Assembly: GCF_014654785.1 (NCBI RefSeq)
Contig: NZ_BNBD01000002.1
Location: 496,001-560,000 of the forward strand
Reading direction: 5' to 3'
DNA from: Streptomyces mashuensis
GTDB taxonomy: Bacteria > Actinomycetota > Actinomycetes > Streptomycetales > Streptomycetaceae
DNA: 64,000 nt
The translations under genes were made by a program, and so were the position numbers. Under the pieces are notes generated by a model that saw nothing but the letters and a program-made list of their open reading frames with translations, ran no database searches and had not been told where the DNA came from. Shown piece by piece: positions 43,617-52,550 of the stretch (positions are counted from its first letter, which is position 1; each line of letters begins with the position of its first letter).

Positions 43617-44996
43617 ATGACTGCCATGCGAATAGCCGTCATCGGGCAGGGCTACGTGGGCGTGACCGGCGCTGTTGCACTGGCGCAGGGCGGTCACCAG
43701 GTCACCGGCGTGGAGCAGGACGCGCAGCGTCTGGCGGCGCTGCGGGAGGGCCGGGCGCCGGTGTTCGAACCGGGGCTCCAGGAGGAGCTGTCGCTCGCGC
43801 TGGCGACGGGCCGGCTGCGCTTCGCGCGGTCGGTGTCGCCGGTGCACGCGGAGGAACCGTTCGACGTGGTGATGGTGGCGGTGGGCACCCCGCCGGGCCC
43901 GGACGGTTCGGCGGACCTGTCGCAGGTGACGGCGGCGGTGCAGCAGGTCACGGCGCTGGTGCCGGCGCCGCTCCTCGTCCTGAAGTCGACGGTGCCGCCG
44001 GGCACGAGCGAGATGCTGCTGCGCGGTTCGCCGGGGCTGCGGGACCGGTACGCGTACAACCCGGAGTTCCTCAACCAGGGCAGCGCGCTGGAGGACTGGC
44101 TGGCGCCGTCGCGGGTGGTCGTGGGGGTCGCGGACCGCCGCAACCTGCCGTTGCTGCGGCAGATCCACGGCCACACGGGCTGCCCGTGGGTGGTGACGAC
44201 GCCGACGAGCGCGGAGATGGTGAAGTACGCGAGCAACGCCTTCCTCGCCACGAAGATCAGTTTCGCGAACGAGATCGCGCGGCTGTGCGCGGGCCCGGAG
44301 TTCCACGTGGACCAGATCATGCAGGGGGTGGGCAGCGATCCGCGGATCGGGCACGCGTTCCTGCAGCCGGGGCTGGGCTTCGGCGACTCGTGCCTGCCGA
44401 AGGACACGGCGGCGCTCGCGAACTGGGCGGCGGCACGGGGCATTCGCCTGCCGCTGCTGCACGCGGTGCGCGAGGTGAACGAGGGGCAGCCGGGGATGGT
44501 GGCGGAAACCCTGCGCCGCGAACTGGGCACGGCCCTGAGCCGGGCGCGCATCGCGGTGCTCGGCGTCCGCTACGAACCGTGGAGCGACGACCTGCGGGCG
44601 GCGCCGAGCCGCACGGTGATCCCCGGCCTGATGACGGAGGTGGCGGAGGTACGCGTGTGGGACCCGGAGGTGGACGCAGAAACGGTCACCCGCCTCTTCC
44701 CGGGCGCCGTACCGTCCCCCGACCTGCCGTCGGCGACGGACGGGGCACACGCGGTGGTGATCCTCACGGAGTGGCCGGAGATCATCGAGGCGGACTGGGC
44801 CTCCCTCACCCCCCGCCTGGAGGCCCCCCGCCTGATCATCGACGGCAAGAACTGCCTCTACCCGGGCATCCTCCAGTCCCTCCCCCTCCTCTACCGCAGC
44901 ACCGGCAACCGCTTCCCCCTCCCCACCCCGACCCCGGCTCAGCTGGAGGTCCCACCCACCGTCCAGCAACCCGAATCGAGGGACGGCGCGGGCTGA
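43617..44996 (+). CDS. UDP-glucose/GDP-mannose dehydrogenase family protein
   Basis: 459 residues. NAD site: IAVIGQGYVGVTGAVALAQ. Central lysine motif: SAEMVKYASNAFLATKISF. The catalytic cysteine lies in GFGDSCLPKD, where most family members have GFGGSCLPKD. It oxidises a nucleotide sugar such as UDP-glucose to the uronate. The final ~45 residues are Pro/Thr-rich and non-conserved; this tail overlaps the convergent gene by 58 bases. The first codons allow 43617 or 43626. Confidence 0.9.
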   Translation: MTAMRIAVIGQGYVGVTGAVALAQGGHQVTGVEQDAQRLAALREGRAPVFEPGLQEELSLALATGRLRFARSVSPVHAEEPFDVVMVAVGTPPGPDGSADLSQVTAAVQQVTALVPAPLLVLKSTVPPGTSEMLLRGSPGLRDRYAYNPEFLNQGSALEDWLAPSRVVVGVADRRNLPLLRQIHGHTGCPWVVTTPTSAEMVKYASNAFLATKISFANEIARLCAGPEFHVDQIMQGVGSDPRIGHAFLQPGLGFGDSCLPKDTAALANWAAARGIRLPLLHAVREVNEGQPGMVAETLRRELGTALSRARIAVLGVRYEPWSDDLRAAPSRTVIPGLMTEVAEVRVWDPEVDAETVTRLFPGAVPSPDLPSATDGAHAVVILTEWPEIIEADWASLTPRLEAPRLIIDGKNCLYPGILQSLPLLYRSTGNRFPLPTPTPAQLEVPPTVQQPESRDGAG

Positions 44997-45223
44997 ACGG
45001 TGGTCGGCGGATAGTCGGCGTAATAGATCCGCTCGGCCCAGTACTCGGGCATCTCGTGCTCGATGAGATCGGGCGACTCGGTGAACGACAGATGCCCCCA
45101 CACGTCATTGACCCGAGCAACGGCCTCGGCCCGCGAAATCCCGAAGAGCCGCACCATCTCGTCGACGACCTCCCGCAGATACGCGAGCACACCGGGCACG
45201 GCAACCATGAGGAACTCACTCAC
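44939..45223 (-). CDS. small hypothetical protein at end of immunity-like array
   Basis: 94 residues from the GTG at 45223 (GGAGG five bases ahead), overlapping the upstream stop by eight bases. Sequence: VAVPGVLAYLREVVDEMVRL, then AEAVARVNDVWGHLSF and a Tyr-rich end. It is helical in its first half and resembles small proteins found at Streptomyces contact-toxin loci. The 3' end overlaps the convergent dehydrogenase gene by 58 bases. Function not recognised. Confidence 0.6.
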   Translation of the reverse strand: MSEFLMVAVPGVLAYLREVVDEMVRLFGISRAEAVARVNDVWGHLSFTESPDLIEHEMPEYWAERIYYADYPPTTVQPAPSLDSGCWTVGGTSS

Positions 45224-45668
45224 GCCGACCTCCGGCTGGGAGTTCCTCGGCGACGGCCCAGTAGTCGTACTCCTCCGTCGTGACCGCACAGATGCGCCGG
45301 CAGTCGAGCGACATGGCAACGAATTCGGGACCGCCTTGATGGACGAGATGCGATGCAAGATCGGCGTCGTCCGACCATCCGATCAACAGCCAGCCGAGCT
45401 CACCAGCCCCCGGCCCGGCCAGGCTCAGAAAAAACTTCCCGTCTTCGCCGAACAAGCGGAACTCACGTGAAATCCGAAGCCATTCCTGACCGACCAGCCC
45501 GAGCGCCCCGTCAACATCCTGTCCGACCGTTGCCGCAGGCTCCGTCTCGAAACCCGCGACGACCCGCCACGCATCCAACGTCGCCACCGGAAGGTCCACG
45601 CCCACGCCCATCAGGGACAGCCCACTCGCGGCGACCTTGCCCTGCCAGCCACTGTCATGATCACTCAT
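45216..45668 (-). CDS. hypothetical protein, possible immunity protein
   Basis: 150 residues, alpha/beta, acidic. Key stretches are EWLRISREFRLFGEDGKFFL, LGWLLIGWSDDADLASHLV and ICAVTTEEYDYW. The layout is reminiscent of SUKH-type immunity proteins but is not a firm match. It is part of the minus-strand gene train behind the RHS toxin and overlaps the next gene. Confidence 0.55.
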   Translation of the reverse strand: MSDHDSGWQGKVAASGLSLMGVGVDLPVATLDAWRVVAGFETEPAATVGQDVDGALGLVGQEWLRISREFRLFGEDGKFFLSLAGPGAGELGWLLIGWSDDADLASHLVHQGGPEFVAMSLDCRRICAVTTEEYDYWAVAEELPAGGRRE

Positions 45669-45695
45669 GAGCGGTCACTCATTCAACTCCCCCGA

Positions 45696-46013
45696 CTACG
45701 GAACACCCAAAAGCTCCATCACGCGGTCACACACCCTGTTCGAGAAGCTCGACACTTCCCGATCCAAGCCCCCTCCGCTTTCGGCGCACCTCTCGATCTG
45801 CCACTCGCAGAAGAGCGGAGCGAACCACAAGAGCTTCACGAAATCGGGGTGCAGCGGCTCCCCTTCACCGATCTCGATCCTGTCGAGCAGTTCCAGGTAG
45901 CCGTCCGCCAAGGCCGCGTCATAGTCACCGGCCCGCATCTTTCCGAGAACCCCGGCCTCGGGATCCCATGCCAGGTCCAGAGCTTCCAGAACTTCTGGCT
46001 CGGAATGCTTCAT
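45696..46013 (-). CDS. hypothetical acidic protein in immunity-like array
   Basis: 105 residues from MKHSEPEVLEALDLAWDPEAG; strongly acidic and mainly helical (GDYDAALADGYLELLDRI, LLWFAPLFCEWQIER). It sits 48 bases behind the preceding gene of the array. Codon use is more A/T-tolerant than in the core genes. No family recognised; position suggests an immunity or accessory role. Confidence 0.55.
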   Translation of the reverse strand: MKHSEPEVLEALDLAWDPEAGVLGKMRAGDYDAALADGYLELLDRIEIGEGEPLHPDFVKLLWFAPLFCEWQIERCAESGGGLDREVSSFSNRVCDRVMELLGVP

Positions 46014-46061
46014 TTCCGGACCCCGGCCACAAACCATGAGCACGCCCAGCCGGCCAGCACT

Positions 46062-46532
46062 TCAATCCTCCCTTTTCGAATTCAACCCACATTCGGAACG
46101 AAACGCGACATACTCCCACTCCTCCTCGAAGAAGACGACCATCACCCGCCTGTCACCCGAGACCAAGCAGAGGTCATTTCCCACGCCTTCTCTCAAGGAG
46201 GTCACCCAGTGCGATCCAGTGATCCGCACGGATACCCAAGGGAAGTTCTCCATCCCGGTGCGGACATAAAACTGATCCCTTACACCCGCATCCCCCAAGA
46301 AGCGCAAGTACCAGGCGTCGACCTGCTCACCTTTCACACCCCCGGCAAGTCTCGCTTCAGGCACCGACCCAATCTGCAGAAGCGACTGCCACACCCGAGG
46401 CACCCACTCAGGAAGCACTTCGTTCGGGATGAAACCAATAATGGACAATCCCGTCAGCTTTTCGGTCAAATCCGCGACTCTGGCTTCTTCCGCCTTCAAC
46501 GTCAGCCTGCGCCGCAGTTCGCTGCTCGACAT
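46062..46532 (-). CDS. hypothetical protein in immunity-like array
   Basis: 156 residues from the ATG at 46532, which follows GAGAGG. An N-terminal helix rich in Arg/Glu (SSSELRRRLTLKAEEARVAD) is followed by beta-type sequence (SIIGFIPNEVLPEWV, NDLCLVSGDRRVMVVFFEEE). DNA is visibly A/T-richer than flanking core genes. No family recognised; part of the toxin-island gene train. Confidence 0.6.
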   Translation of the reverse strand: MSSSELRRRLTLKAEEARVADLTEKLTGLSIIGFIPNEVLPEWVPRVWQSLLQIGSVPEARLAGGVKGEQVDAWYLRFLGDAGVRDQFYVRTGMENFPWVSVRITGSHWVTSLREGVGNDLCLVSGDRRVMVVFFEEEWEYVAFRSECGLNSKRED

Positions 46533-46563
46533 CGCCTCTCCCTCTCCCCGGAAGGACAGCGAC

Positions 46564-46821
46564 CTACTCGTAGACGAACGCAGCAGCAAAGATCATGGCA
46601 ATCGTCTTCCAGTCCGGATTCTTGGGCGTCTCCTCACCCTGGTTGGCGAAAAAACCACTCATGTCGTGCACCCAGTAGCCTGCAGCTCTCACATAGTCGA
46701 CGGACGTCCCGTTTTCCATGGGGTGCTCTCCCGACTCCACGCTCCGCGCCCGGTCGAGCAAGTACTGCGCCAGCTCCTCACGAGAAGTCACGCTGAAAGC
46801 GTCAAACTCCTGACCACTCAT
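46564..46821 (-). CDS. DUF7660-like protein
   Basis: 85 residues. The pattern VTSREELAQYLLDRARSVE ... YWVHDMSGFFANQGEETP ... AAAFVYE fits the small DUF7660-like family often found near SUKH and other immunity genes. Its ATG overlaps the upstream stop by four bases (ATGA), so the two are translationally coupled. Confidence 0.7.
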   Translation of the reverse strand: MSGQEFDAFSVTSREELAQYLLDRARSVESGEHPMENGTSVDYVRAAGYWVHDMSGFFANQGEETPKNPDWKTIAMIFAAAFVYE

Positions 46822-47186
46822 TGGACGCGCTCCTCCATATCACCGAACTCGATCAGATCTTCGACCGCCCGTCGAAGCCAGTCGTTGAAATGAGCGAACC
46901 GCCGCGACTGCTCCCACCCGGCGGAGGCGAAATCATGGATGATCACGACATCCCCATGTTCCAGGTCCCAACAGGCGACGTCGTCATTGTCCTCTCGCCG
47001 CGCAAAAGGAACCAGCTTGCGCTTCGGGTAGCGCTCACGAAGGCCGCGCACCCTCCCCCGCAGCTGCTCGCCATCCAAAATCCACCAAGGCTCGAGATTG
47101 GTCAGTCCCAGCTCGACCACCCGAATGAACTGAGGAGGATAGGTGAAACCCTCCGGCAGCTCCGCCGCCACCAACAGTTGAATCAT
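46818..47186 (-). CDS. SMI1/KNR4 (SUKH)-like immunity protein
   Basis: About 122 residues from the ATG at 47186; a GTG at 47204 would add six. ELPEGFTYPPQFIRVVELGL, then PWWILDGEQLRGR, then PFARREDNDDVACWDLEHG and a final FNDWLRRAVEDL follow the SUKH pattern (ligand loop, FARRxDxDDxACW core, C-terminal helix). SUKH proteins are typical immunity proteins of polymorphic toxin systems. It lies between barstar and the DUF7660-like gene. Confidence 0.8.
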   Translation of the reverse strand: MIQLLVAAELPEGFTYPPQFIRVVELGLTNLEPWWILDGEQLRGRVRGLRERYPKRKLVPFARREDNDDVACWDLEHGDVVIIHDFASAGWEQSRRFAHFNDWLRRAVEDLIEFGDMEERVQ

Positions 47187-47290
47187 GCGCTCATCGTCAA
47201 CCACAAGACGCAGAGCTTGATGGCGAACGACCGCCTCGACGCTCCGCCAACTTCACTCGACACCGCCCTCGCCCACACGCAAATCACCCC

Positions 47291-47770
47291 TCAGACGGTG
47301 ATACACCGCTCGACATCCCCACGCAGTCCCTCGACCTCCTCGGAGTCGCAGAAGAGAAGGAGATTGAAAGGCACACCCTTCCCACCCGGCTTGCCATGAG
47401 GATTCGCCCATTCCATAGCGACCCGATGCAACGTCTTGAAGAAGATCTCCCTTTCGTCCGGGGCGCCCGAAAGCAACCTACCGGAGTTGGAGATGACGGT
47501 CAGATAACGATCGGCCGGCCTCCAGTGCAGATCCCGCAAACAGTCAAGCAGAGCATTCCAGTTCCAGCCGAAATAATCTGGGAAGCGAAACCCTTCCCAG
47601 AACTCCTCGAACACTCCATCGGAAGTAAGCATCTTTTCGCCATCCATTCGTGCCACGACACTGACTCCTGACGGTGGCACCGCTTCGACCAAGGGATGGG
47701 AGACAGCGCTTGAAAGGACGTGGAAGAACGGGCCATTCAAGCCCCAAAGATCCACTTGATTATGGATCAC
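47291..47770 (-). CDS. barstar-family immunity protein
   Basis: 159 residues. Barstar core: FRFPDYFGWNWNALLDCLRD, then a W-x-P strand, RYLTVISNSGRLL and LLLFCDSEE. An extra ~45 N-terminal residues precede the barstar fold. It starts with GTG overlapping the RHS stop by four bases (GTGA), so toxin and inhibitor are made together. Barstar inhibits barnase/RNase Sa-type ribonucleases, exactly the kind of domain at the end of the RHS protein. Confidence 0.93.
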   Translation of the reverse strand: MIHNQVDLWGLNGPFFHVLSSAVSHPLVEAVPPSGVSVVARMDGEKMLTSDGVFEEFWEGFRFPDYFGWNWNALLDCLRDLHWRPADRYLTVISNSGRLLSGAPDEREIFFKTLHRVAMEWANPHGKPGGKGVPFNLLLFCDSEEVEGLRGDVERCITV

Positions 47771-50700
47771 TTCTTAGGAGCCTCCATGACTATATAGGTC
47801 TGATAATGCGTGGGCGTATAATACGCCGAACCGTCCGACCCGGTGACGATTCTTTCACCACCCCACTTCGGGTTCCCTGCGGACTGAACCGTACCCCATT
47901 CGAGGTAGGTGATTGGCTTTCCAGTGCTATCGTGTGTCGGCAGCTGGTAAGCACCATTCTTGCCGGTGTTGCTAAAGGGCTGCGGAAGAGACGGTCCTTG
48001 CCGTTGAGGCCCAGCTCCTTGTGCTTCAACACCGAATTCTCGGATGTCCCTGAGGACCGCTTGAGACTCCTCTGGAACTTCCGTCGGAATCCATCCGTTC
48101 AGCCTGGAAGTATCTCCGAGGATCTCACCCGGCTCGCAAGGGCTGAGCCCCAGAGGATCCGAACAGTCATACGGGTTGCGTACAAACCCAACCGGGTTCG
48201 GCGCCGGATCCAGCCCCAATGGGTCTGGCGACAGATACCGCGCCGTTTCCGGGTCGTAGTACCTGAAGTAGTTGTAGTGCAGGCCCGTTTCCGGGTCGGC
48301 GTATTGGCCCGGGAAGCGGAGGGGGCAGTCCACGGCGCCGGCTGGTGGGGATGGGAGGTCGGTGCCCCAGAGGGTGGTGCGGTGTTGCCAGGAGAGGGTG
48401 CCGTCCGGGGTGATCAGTTCCGTGGGGGTGCCGACCAGGTCGGTGACGATGGCGTGGAAGCGCGGGGCCGCGTCCTTCGTCAGTTGGTCGATGAGGGACT
48501 TGCCCGCCTCGCGGATCAGGGGGCGGTGGTCCGTCTGGGTCAGGGGGCGGTGCGTGCCCGGGGCGTAGTCCCAGGTCGTTGCCGTGCCGTCCGGGGTCGA
48601 TTGTTCCGCCAGGCGTGTGCCGTCCCAGGTGAAGAAGACCGTCGCGCCGTCCGATGCGCGGCGTTTCGACACGCGGCGGCCCAACGGGTCGTACGCGTAC
48701 TGCCAGCGTTCGCCGTCCGGTGTCACCGCCTCCCTCAGACGGTCCTCCGCGTCCCACACGTACGTCCACTCACGCTTCTGGCCGTTGAGCAGCTTCCGCA
48801 CCTTGCGGACCAGGCGGCCCTGCGCGTCGTGTTCGTACGTCGTGCGGCCCGCCCGGCGCAGCAGCGTGCCCTCGAACGTGCGGCTGCCCGGTGAGCCGTG
48901 GGCCGGTGCGGTGACCTGGGTGAGGTTGCCGGTCGTGTCGTACGCGTACGTCTCCGTCCAGCCGTGGGCGCTCACCGCCGTCGCGCGGCCCGCCGGGTCC
49001 AGCGTGAAGCGGCGCGTTCCCGACGTCAGTTCGCGGATCTCGGTGAGGTGGCCGTCCTCGCGGTAGGCGTACGCACGGTGCTGCAGGATCGTTTCGGCAG
49101 CTGCGACGACCTGGGTTTTCAGGCGGTCCGACGCGTCCCACGCCTGGGTCAGCGTCACGCCCTCGCCCAGCCGCCGTGTCGTCTCCCTCCCCGCCGCGTC
49201 GTACGCGAAGGCCAGCGTCCCCGCCTCGCTGCGCAGCTCCGTCGCGCGGCCCGCCGCGTCGTACGTCCACTCCGACGTCAGGCCCGACGGCGTACGGCGG
49301 CGCACGACGCGGCCCAGGGCGTCGTACGCGTACGACGTCGTCCGGCCGGCGACCGTCTCCGTCAGGGGGCGGCCCAGGGCGTCTCGTTCGTACAGCACCT
49401 CCGCGGCCGCGTTCGCGGTGCGCGCCAGGCTGCCCGCCGCGTCGTACGCGTATGTCGTCGTGGCGGCCTCGTCGCCCGGGACACGCTGTGCCACCACCCG
49501 GCCCAGCACGTCCCGCTCGAAGCGAAGCGTTTCTCCCGCGCCGTTCGTCCGCTCCACCAGCTCGCCCGCCGCGTTGTGCGCGTACGTCAGCGTGCGGCCG
49601 TCGAAGTCCGTCTCGGCAGTGAGGCGGCCCGCTTCGTCGTAGACGTACGACCACGTCAGGCCCTGCGGGTTCGTGACGCCCGTCAGGCGCAGCTCGGTGT
49701 CGTAGGCGAAGGTGTAGCGCGCGCCGTCCGGTTCGGTGCGGGAGGCGAGCAGGTCGAAGTGGGTGTGGGTGTACGCGGTGGTGTGGCCGGCCCGGTCGGT
49801 GTGGGCGGTCAGGTTGCCCTCGCCGTCCCACGTCCAGGTCTCGGCCGTGCCGTCCGGGTACGTGCGGCGGCTCGGCCGGCCCTCCGGGGTCCACTCCGTG
49901 CGGGTGACGTGCCCCAGCGGGTCGGTGACCTCCACGATGCGGCCGAAGGCGTCCCGGCGGGCCGTCGTGGCGTGGCCGAGCGGGTCGGTCACCCGCACCG
50001 GAAGGCCCGCCTCGTCGCACCGGACGCCCGTGACGTGGCCCAGGGCGTCGGTCACCGCCATCAGACGGCCGCGCTCGTCGTACGCGTACCGCGTGACCGC
50101 GCCCGCCGGGTCGGTCGTGGTCAGCAGGTTGCCTCGGTCGTCGTACGTGTGCTGCCAGACGGTGCCGCCCGGCTCGGTGACGCGGAGCGGGCGGCCGTGC
50201 GTGCCGTACGCCGCTTCTCCCGTCGTACCGTCCGGCAGCGTGACGCGGACGAGCCGGCCGGCGTCGTCGTACGTGTAGCGCGTGGTGCGGCCGAGGGGGT
50301 CGGTCACGGCGAGCGGGTTCTCGCCCCGGTCGTCCCACTCGGTGAGCGTGGTGTGGCCGAGCTGGTCGGTCTCCGCGACGACACGGCCGCCGGCGTTGGA
50401 GCGGTACGTGCGGAGGTGGCCGAGGGAGTCCGTCTCCGTGGTCGTACGCGACGCGTCGTCGTGGTCGTCGTACACAAGCGTGCCGGAGAGGAAGCCCTCG
50501 CTGCCCTCGGTGCGGACGACGCGGCCGTGCTCGTCGTAGACGTAGCCGTACGACGTGCCGTTGCGGTCGGTCCAGGAGGTGATGCGGCCTTCGGCGTCGT
50601 AGGTGAAGCGGAGCGGCCTGCCACTGGAGTTGACGACCTCGGCGAGGTGGCCGGCGTCGTCGTAGCCGTAGCGCACGAGCGTGGTGCCGGCCAGGGGCGC

Positions 50701-52053
50701 CTCCTGCCGCTCGTACGGCGACGGGGGCTCGTCGAGCAGGCGCAGCGCGGTGATGCGCGGGCCCTCGGTGTCGATCGCGACGTGGTAGCCGCCCGAGTGG
50801 GTGACGGCCGTGGGGACGCCGAGCGCCGTGCGCTCGATGGCGAACTGCGCGCCGTTGCGGTCGTGCACCGTTTGGAGCGGGAGCTGGACGGCGCCGGGCG
50901 TGTCGGTGGGGAGCGGTCCGGAGAAGGTGCGTACGGTGCCGCGGGCCGGATCGGTGACGGTCATGGCGCCGTCGGGCCGGCCGTCCCACTGCAGGGGCCA
51001 GCGCGGGCCCTTGACGGGGTGGACCGGTTCGCCCGGTTTCGGCACCGGGTACACCAGCCGCATGCCGTCGGCCGCGGCGAAGACGACGCCCTCGGTGTCG
51101 AGCTGGATGCGCTCGTCGAGGGTGGAGGCCCAGCTCGGCCCGAACCAGCCGCCCGCCCGGTACGAGGACAGGTGCGTGCGCTCCAGGACCAGGGGCAGGT
51201 CGCCGGGCAGCGTCAGGTCGGTCTGTGGCAGCACCATGACGCCGGTGGCGACGTCGATGGGGTCCTTGGCGCACTTGAGGGAGGAGGTGGGGCGGGCGGA
51301 GGAGGGCAGTTCGACGAGGTTGGGGCGGATGCCCCGCAGGACGTCGGGGACGCCGCGGGCGCCGCCGGCGCGGTTGAGCAGCGGGCCGTAGCCGCCGAAG
51401 GCCCCGCCGACGATCATTCCGCTCTTCGCCGACTCGTTGATCTCGTCGAGGCTGAAGCCGTCCTGAAGCCCCGCGGCGATCTTCATCGGCTGGGCGAGGG
51501 CGGCGTCGATCGTGACGGCCTCGACGCCACCGAACGCGGCCATGACGAAGGTGGCCGCGATGGTCTCGGCGACGAGCGCGGAGATGCCGATGCCCAGGCT
51601 CGCGCCCAGCTCGATGATGGCGGTGGCGGCGGCCGCGGACGCCAGCGTGGAGGCGCCGAAGGTGGCCGCGGCGAGACCGATTCCGGCCACGATGACGACG
51701 GCGTCGATGGCGATCCTGGCTTCGAGCTTGTGGACGGCGTCCTCGATGGCGTGGGCCAGGTTGTCCAGTGCGTCGGCCATCGCCTTGGCCGCCTTGGGCA
51801 GGTCGACGAGCCAGCCCTTGTCCCCGCGGCCGACGTAGCGGCTCCAGAAGACGTCGAACGCGTCGATCGCTTCGCCCTTGTTGTGATGGATGAGGGTCTG
51901 CGCGGCCTTGTCGACCGGGCCGCGGACCTCTTCCACGCTGGTGGCGAAGGTGCGCCACGCCTTGGCCGCCTTGCGGAGCTTCTTCGGGTCGCCGTCCGGC
52001 CACTGGAGGCCGAGGTGGCGGAGGATCTTCTTGGCTTCTGCTGCGGCGCTCAC
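47767..52053 (-). CDS. RHS polymorphic toxin with C-terminal RNase Sa/barnase-like domain
   Basis: 1428 residues. N-terminus: WXG-like helical region (~1-115) and a hydrophobic stretch (~115-185), then the DUF6531-type start of the shell (CAKDPIDVATGVMVLPQTDL). More than 20 YD repeats follow, ending in the core motif GLHYNYFRYYDPETARYLSP and DPLGL. The last ~125 residues are the toxin: YLEWG, GGERIVTG and YYTPTHYQTY align with the RNase Sa fold. Glu1385, Arg1401 and His1416 show spacing close to E54/R69/H85 of RNase Sa. No signal peptide; export probably relies on the WXG partner. Confidence 0.92.
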   Translation of the reverse strand: MSAAAEAKKILRHLGLQWPDGDPKKLRKAAKAWRTFATSVEEVRGPVDKAAQTLIHHNKGEAIDAFDVFWSRYVGRGDKGWLVDLPKAAKAMADALDNLAHAIEDAVHKLEARIAIDAVVIVAGIGLAAATFGASTLASAAAATAIIELGASLGIGISALVAETIAATFVMAAFGGVEAVTIDAALAQPMKIAAGLQDGFSLDEINESAKSGMIVGGAFGGYGPLLNRAGGARGVPDVLRGIRPNLVELPSSARPTSSLKCAKDPIDVATGVMVLPQTDLTLPGDLPLVLERTHLSSYRAGGWFGPSWASTLDERIQLDTEGVVFAAADGMRLVYPVPKPGEPVHPVKGPRWPLQWDGRPDGAMTVTDPARGTVRTFSGPLPTDTPGAVQLPLQTVHDRNGAQFAIERTALGVPTAVTHSGGYHVAIDTEGPRITALRLLDEPPSPYERQEAPLAGTTLVRYGYDDAGHLAEVVNSSGRPLRFTYDAEGRITSWTDRNGTSYGYVYDEHGRVVRTEGSEGFLSGTLVYDDHDDASRTTTETDSLGHLRTYRSNAGGRVVAETDQLGHTTLTEWDDRGENPLAVTDPLGRTTRYTYDDAGRLVRVTLPDGTTGEAAYGTHGRPLRVTEPGGTVWQHTYDDRGNLLTTTDPAGAVTRYAYDERGRLMAVTDALGHVTGVRCDEAGLPVRVTDPLGHATTARRDAFGRIVEVTDPLGHVTRTEWTPEGRPSRRTYPDGTAETWTWDGEGNLTAHTDRAGHTTAYTHTHFDLLASRTEPDGARYTFAYDTELRLTGVTNPQGLTWSYVYDEAGRLTAETDFDGRTLTYAHNAAGELVERTNGAGETLRFERDVLGRVVAQRVPGDEAATTTYAYDAAGSLARTANAAAEVLYERDALGRPLTETVAGRTTSYAYDALGRVVRRRTPSGLTSEWTYDAAGRATELRSEAGTLAFAYDAAGRETTRRLGEGVTLTQAWDASDRLKTQVVAAAETILQHRAYAYREDGHLTEIRELTSGTRRFTLDPAGRATAVSAHGWTETYAYDTTGNLTQVTAPAHGSPGSRTFEGTLLRRAGRTTYEHDAQGRLVRKVRKLLNGQKREWTYVWDAEDRLREAVTPDGERWQYAYDPLGRRVSKRRASDGATVFFTWDGTRLAEQSTPDGTATTWDYAPGTHRPLTQTDHRPLIREAGKSLIDQLTKDAAPRFHAIVTDLVGTPTELITPDGTLSWQHRTTLWGTDLPSPPAGAVDCPLRFPGQYADPETGLHYNYFRYYDPETARYLSPDPLGLDPAPNPVGFVRNPYDCSDPLGLSPCEPGEILGDTSRLNGWIPTEVPEESQAVLRDIREFGVEAQGAGPQRQGPSLPQPFSNTGKNGAYQLPTHDSTGKPITYLEWGTVQSAGNPKWGGERIVTGSDGSAYYTPTHYQTYIVMEAPKK

Positions 52054-52454
52054 TTGCCGCCCTTGCCGCCGTTGCCACCGTGTCCGCCGTGGCCGGGGTC
52101 CTCACCCGGTTTCAGCTTGGTGAACATGCCCTTGATCAGCTGCTCGTTGTCGACGTGGCCGTCCGACAGGTCGTTCAGGGCCTCGTGGATGCTGACCAGG
52201 CCGAGCACGAGGATGCCCGCCTTCTGCTCGATGTGCTTCTGTTTGGGGCTGTAGAGGGCCTCGAAGTCCTTGCCCGCGTCGTCCTTGCCCCACGGCTTGC
52301 CGAGGTCGTCCAGAGTGGTGATGAGTTTGGTGAGGGCGTCGCTCAGCTTCTTGCCCTGCTCCTGGAAGACCGGCGCGGCGGCCTTGATGTCCGCGGTCTT
52401 GATGTCCAGGACCTTGTCGGCTCCGCCGCCTTGCTGCCCCTGACCGTCCGCCAT
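52050..52454 (-). CDS. WXG100-like protein partnered with RHS toxin
   Basis: 134 residues, predicted helical hairpin with the W-x-G turn in DLGKPWGKDDAGKDFEALY, and a Gly/His-rich flexible tail (GHGGHGGNGG). Its stop overlaps the RHS start by four bases. WXG100 proteins guide large toxins through type VII (ESX) secretion in Gram-positive bacteria; here it would chaperone the RHS protein. No ESX core gene is in the window. Confidence 0.82.
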   Translation of the reverse strand: MADGQGQQGGGADKVLDIKTADIKAAAPVFQEQGKKLSDALTKLITTLDDLGKPWGKDDAGKDFEALYSPKQKHIEQKAGILVLGLVSIHEALNDLSDGHVDNEQLIKGMFTKLKPGEDPGHGGHGGNGGKGGK

Positions 52455-52550
52455 CGGCCCCTCCCCAGCGCCAACGTGCCCTCACCTGCTCGCTCATGAG
52501 CAAGAAGTGATCCTATGGCAGCCAGATGACAGTCGGAAAAGGCCAAACAC

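Noticed and set aside
41886..45101. Very long minus-strand open frame across the methyltransferase, DinB and dehydrogenase genes
   Set aside because: His/Arg/Val-rich nonsense opposite three well-supported plus-strand genes.
48170..51300. Regular repeats suggesting a CRISPR or minisatellite array
   Set aside because: They are the coding periodicity of RHS/YD repeats, not identical spacers and repeats.
48898..52254. Long plus-strand open frame antisense to the RHS gene
   Set aside because: Composition-driven shadow: Arg/Gly/Val-rich with no family motif, while the minus strand encodes clear YD repeats.
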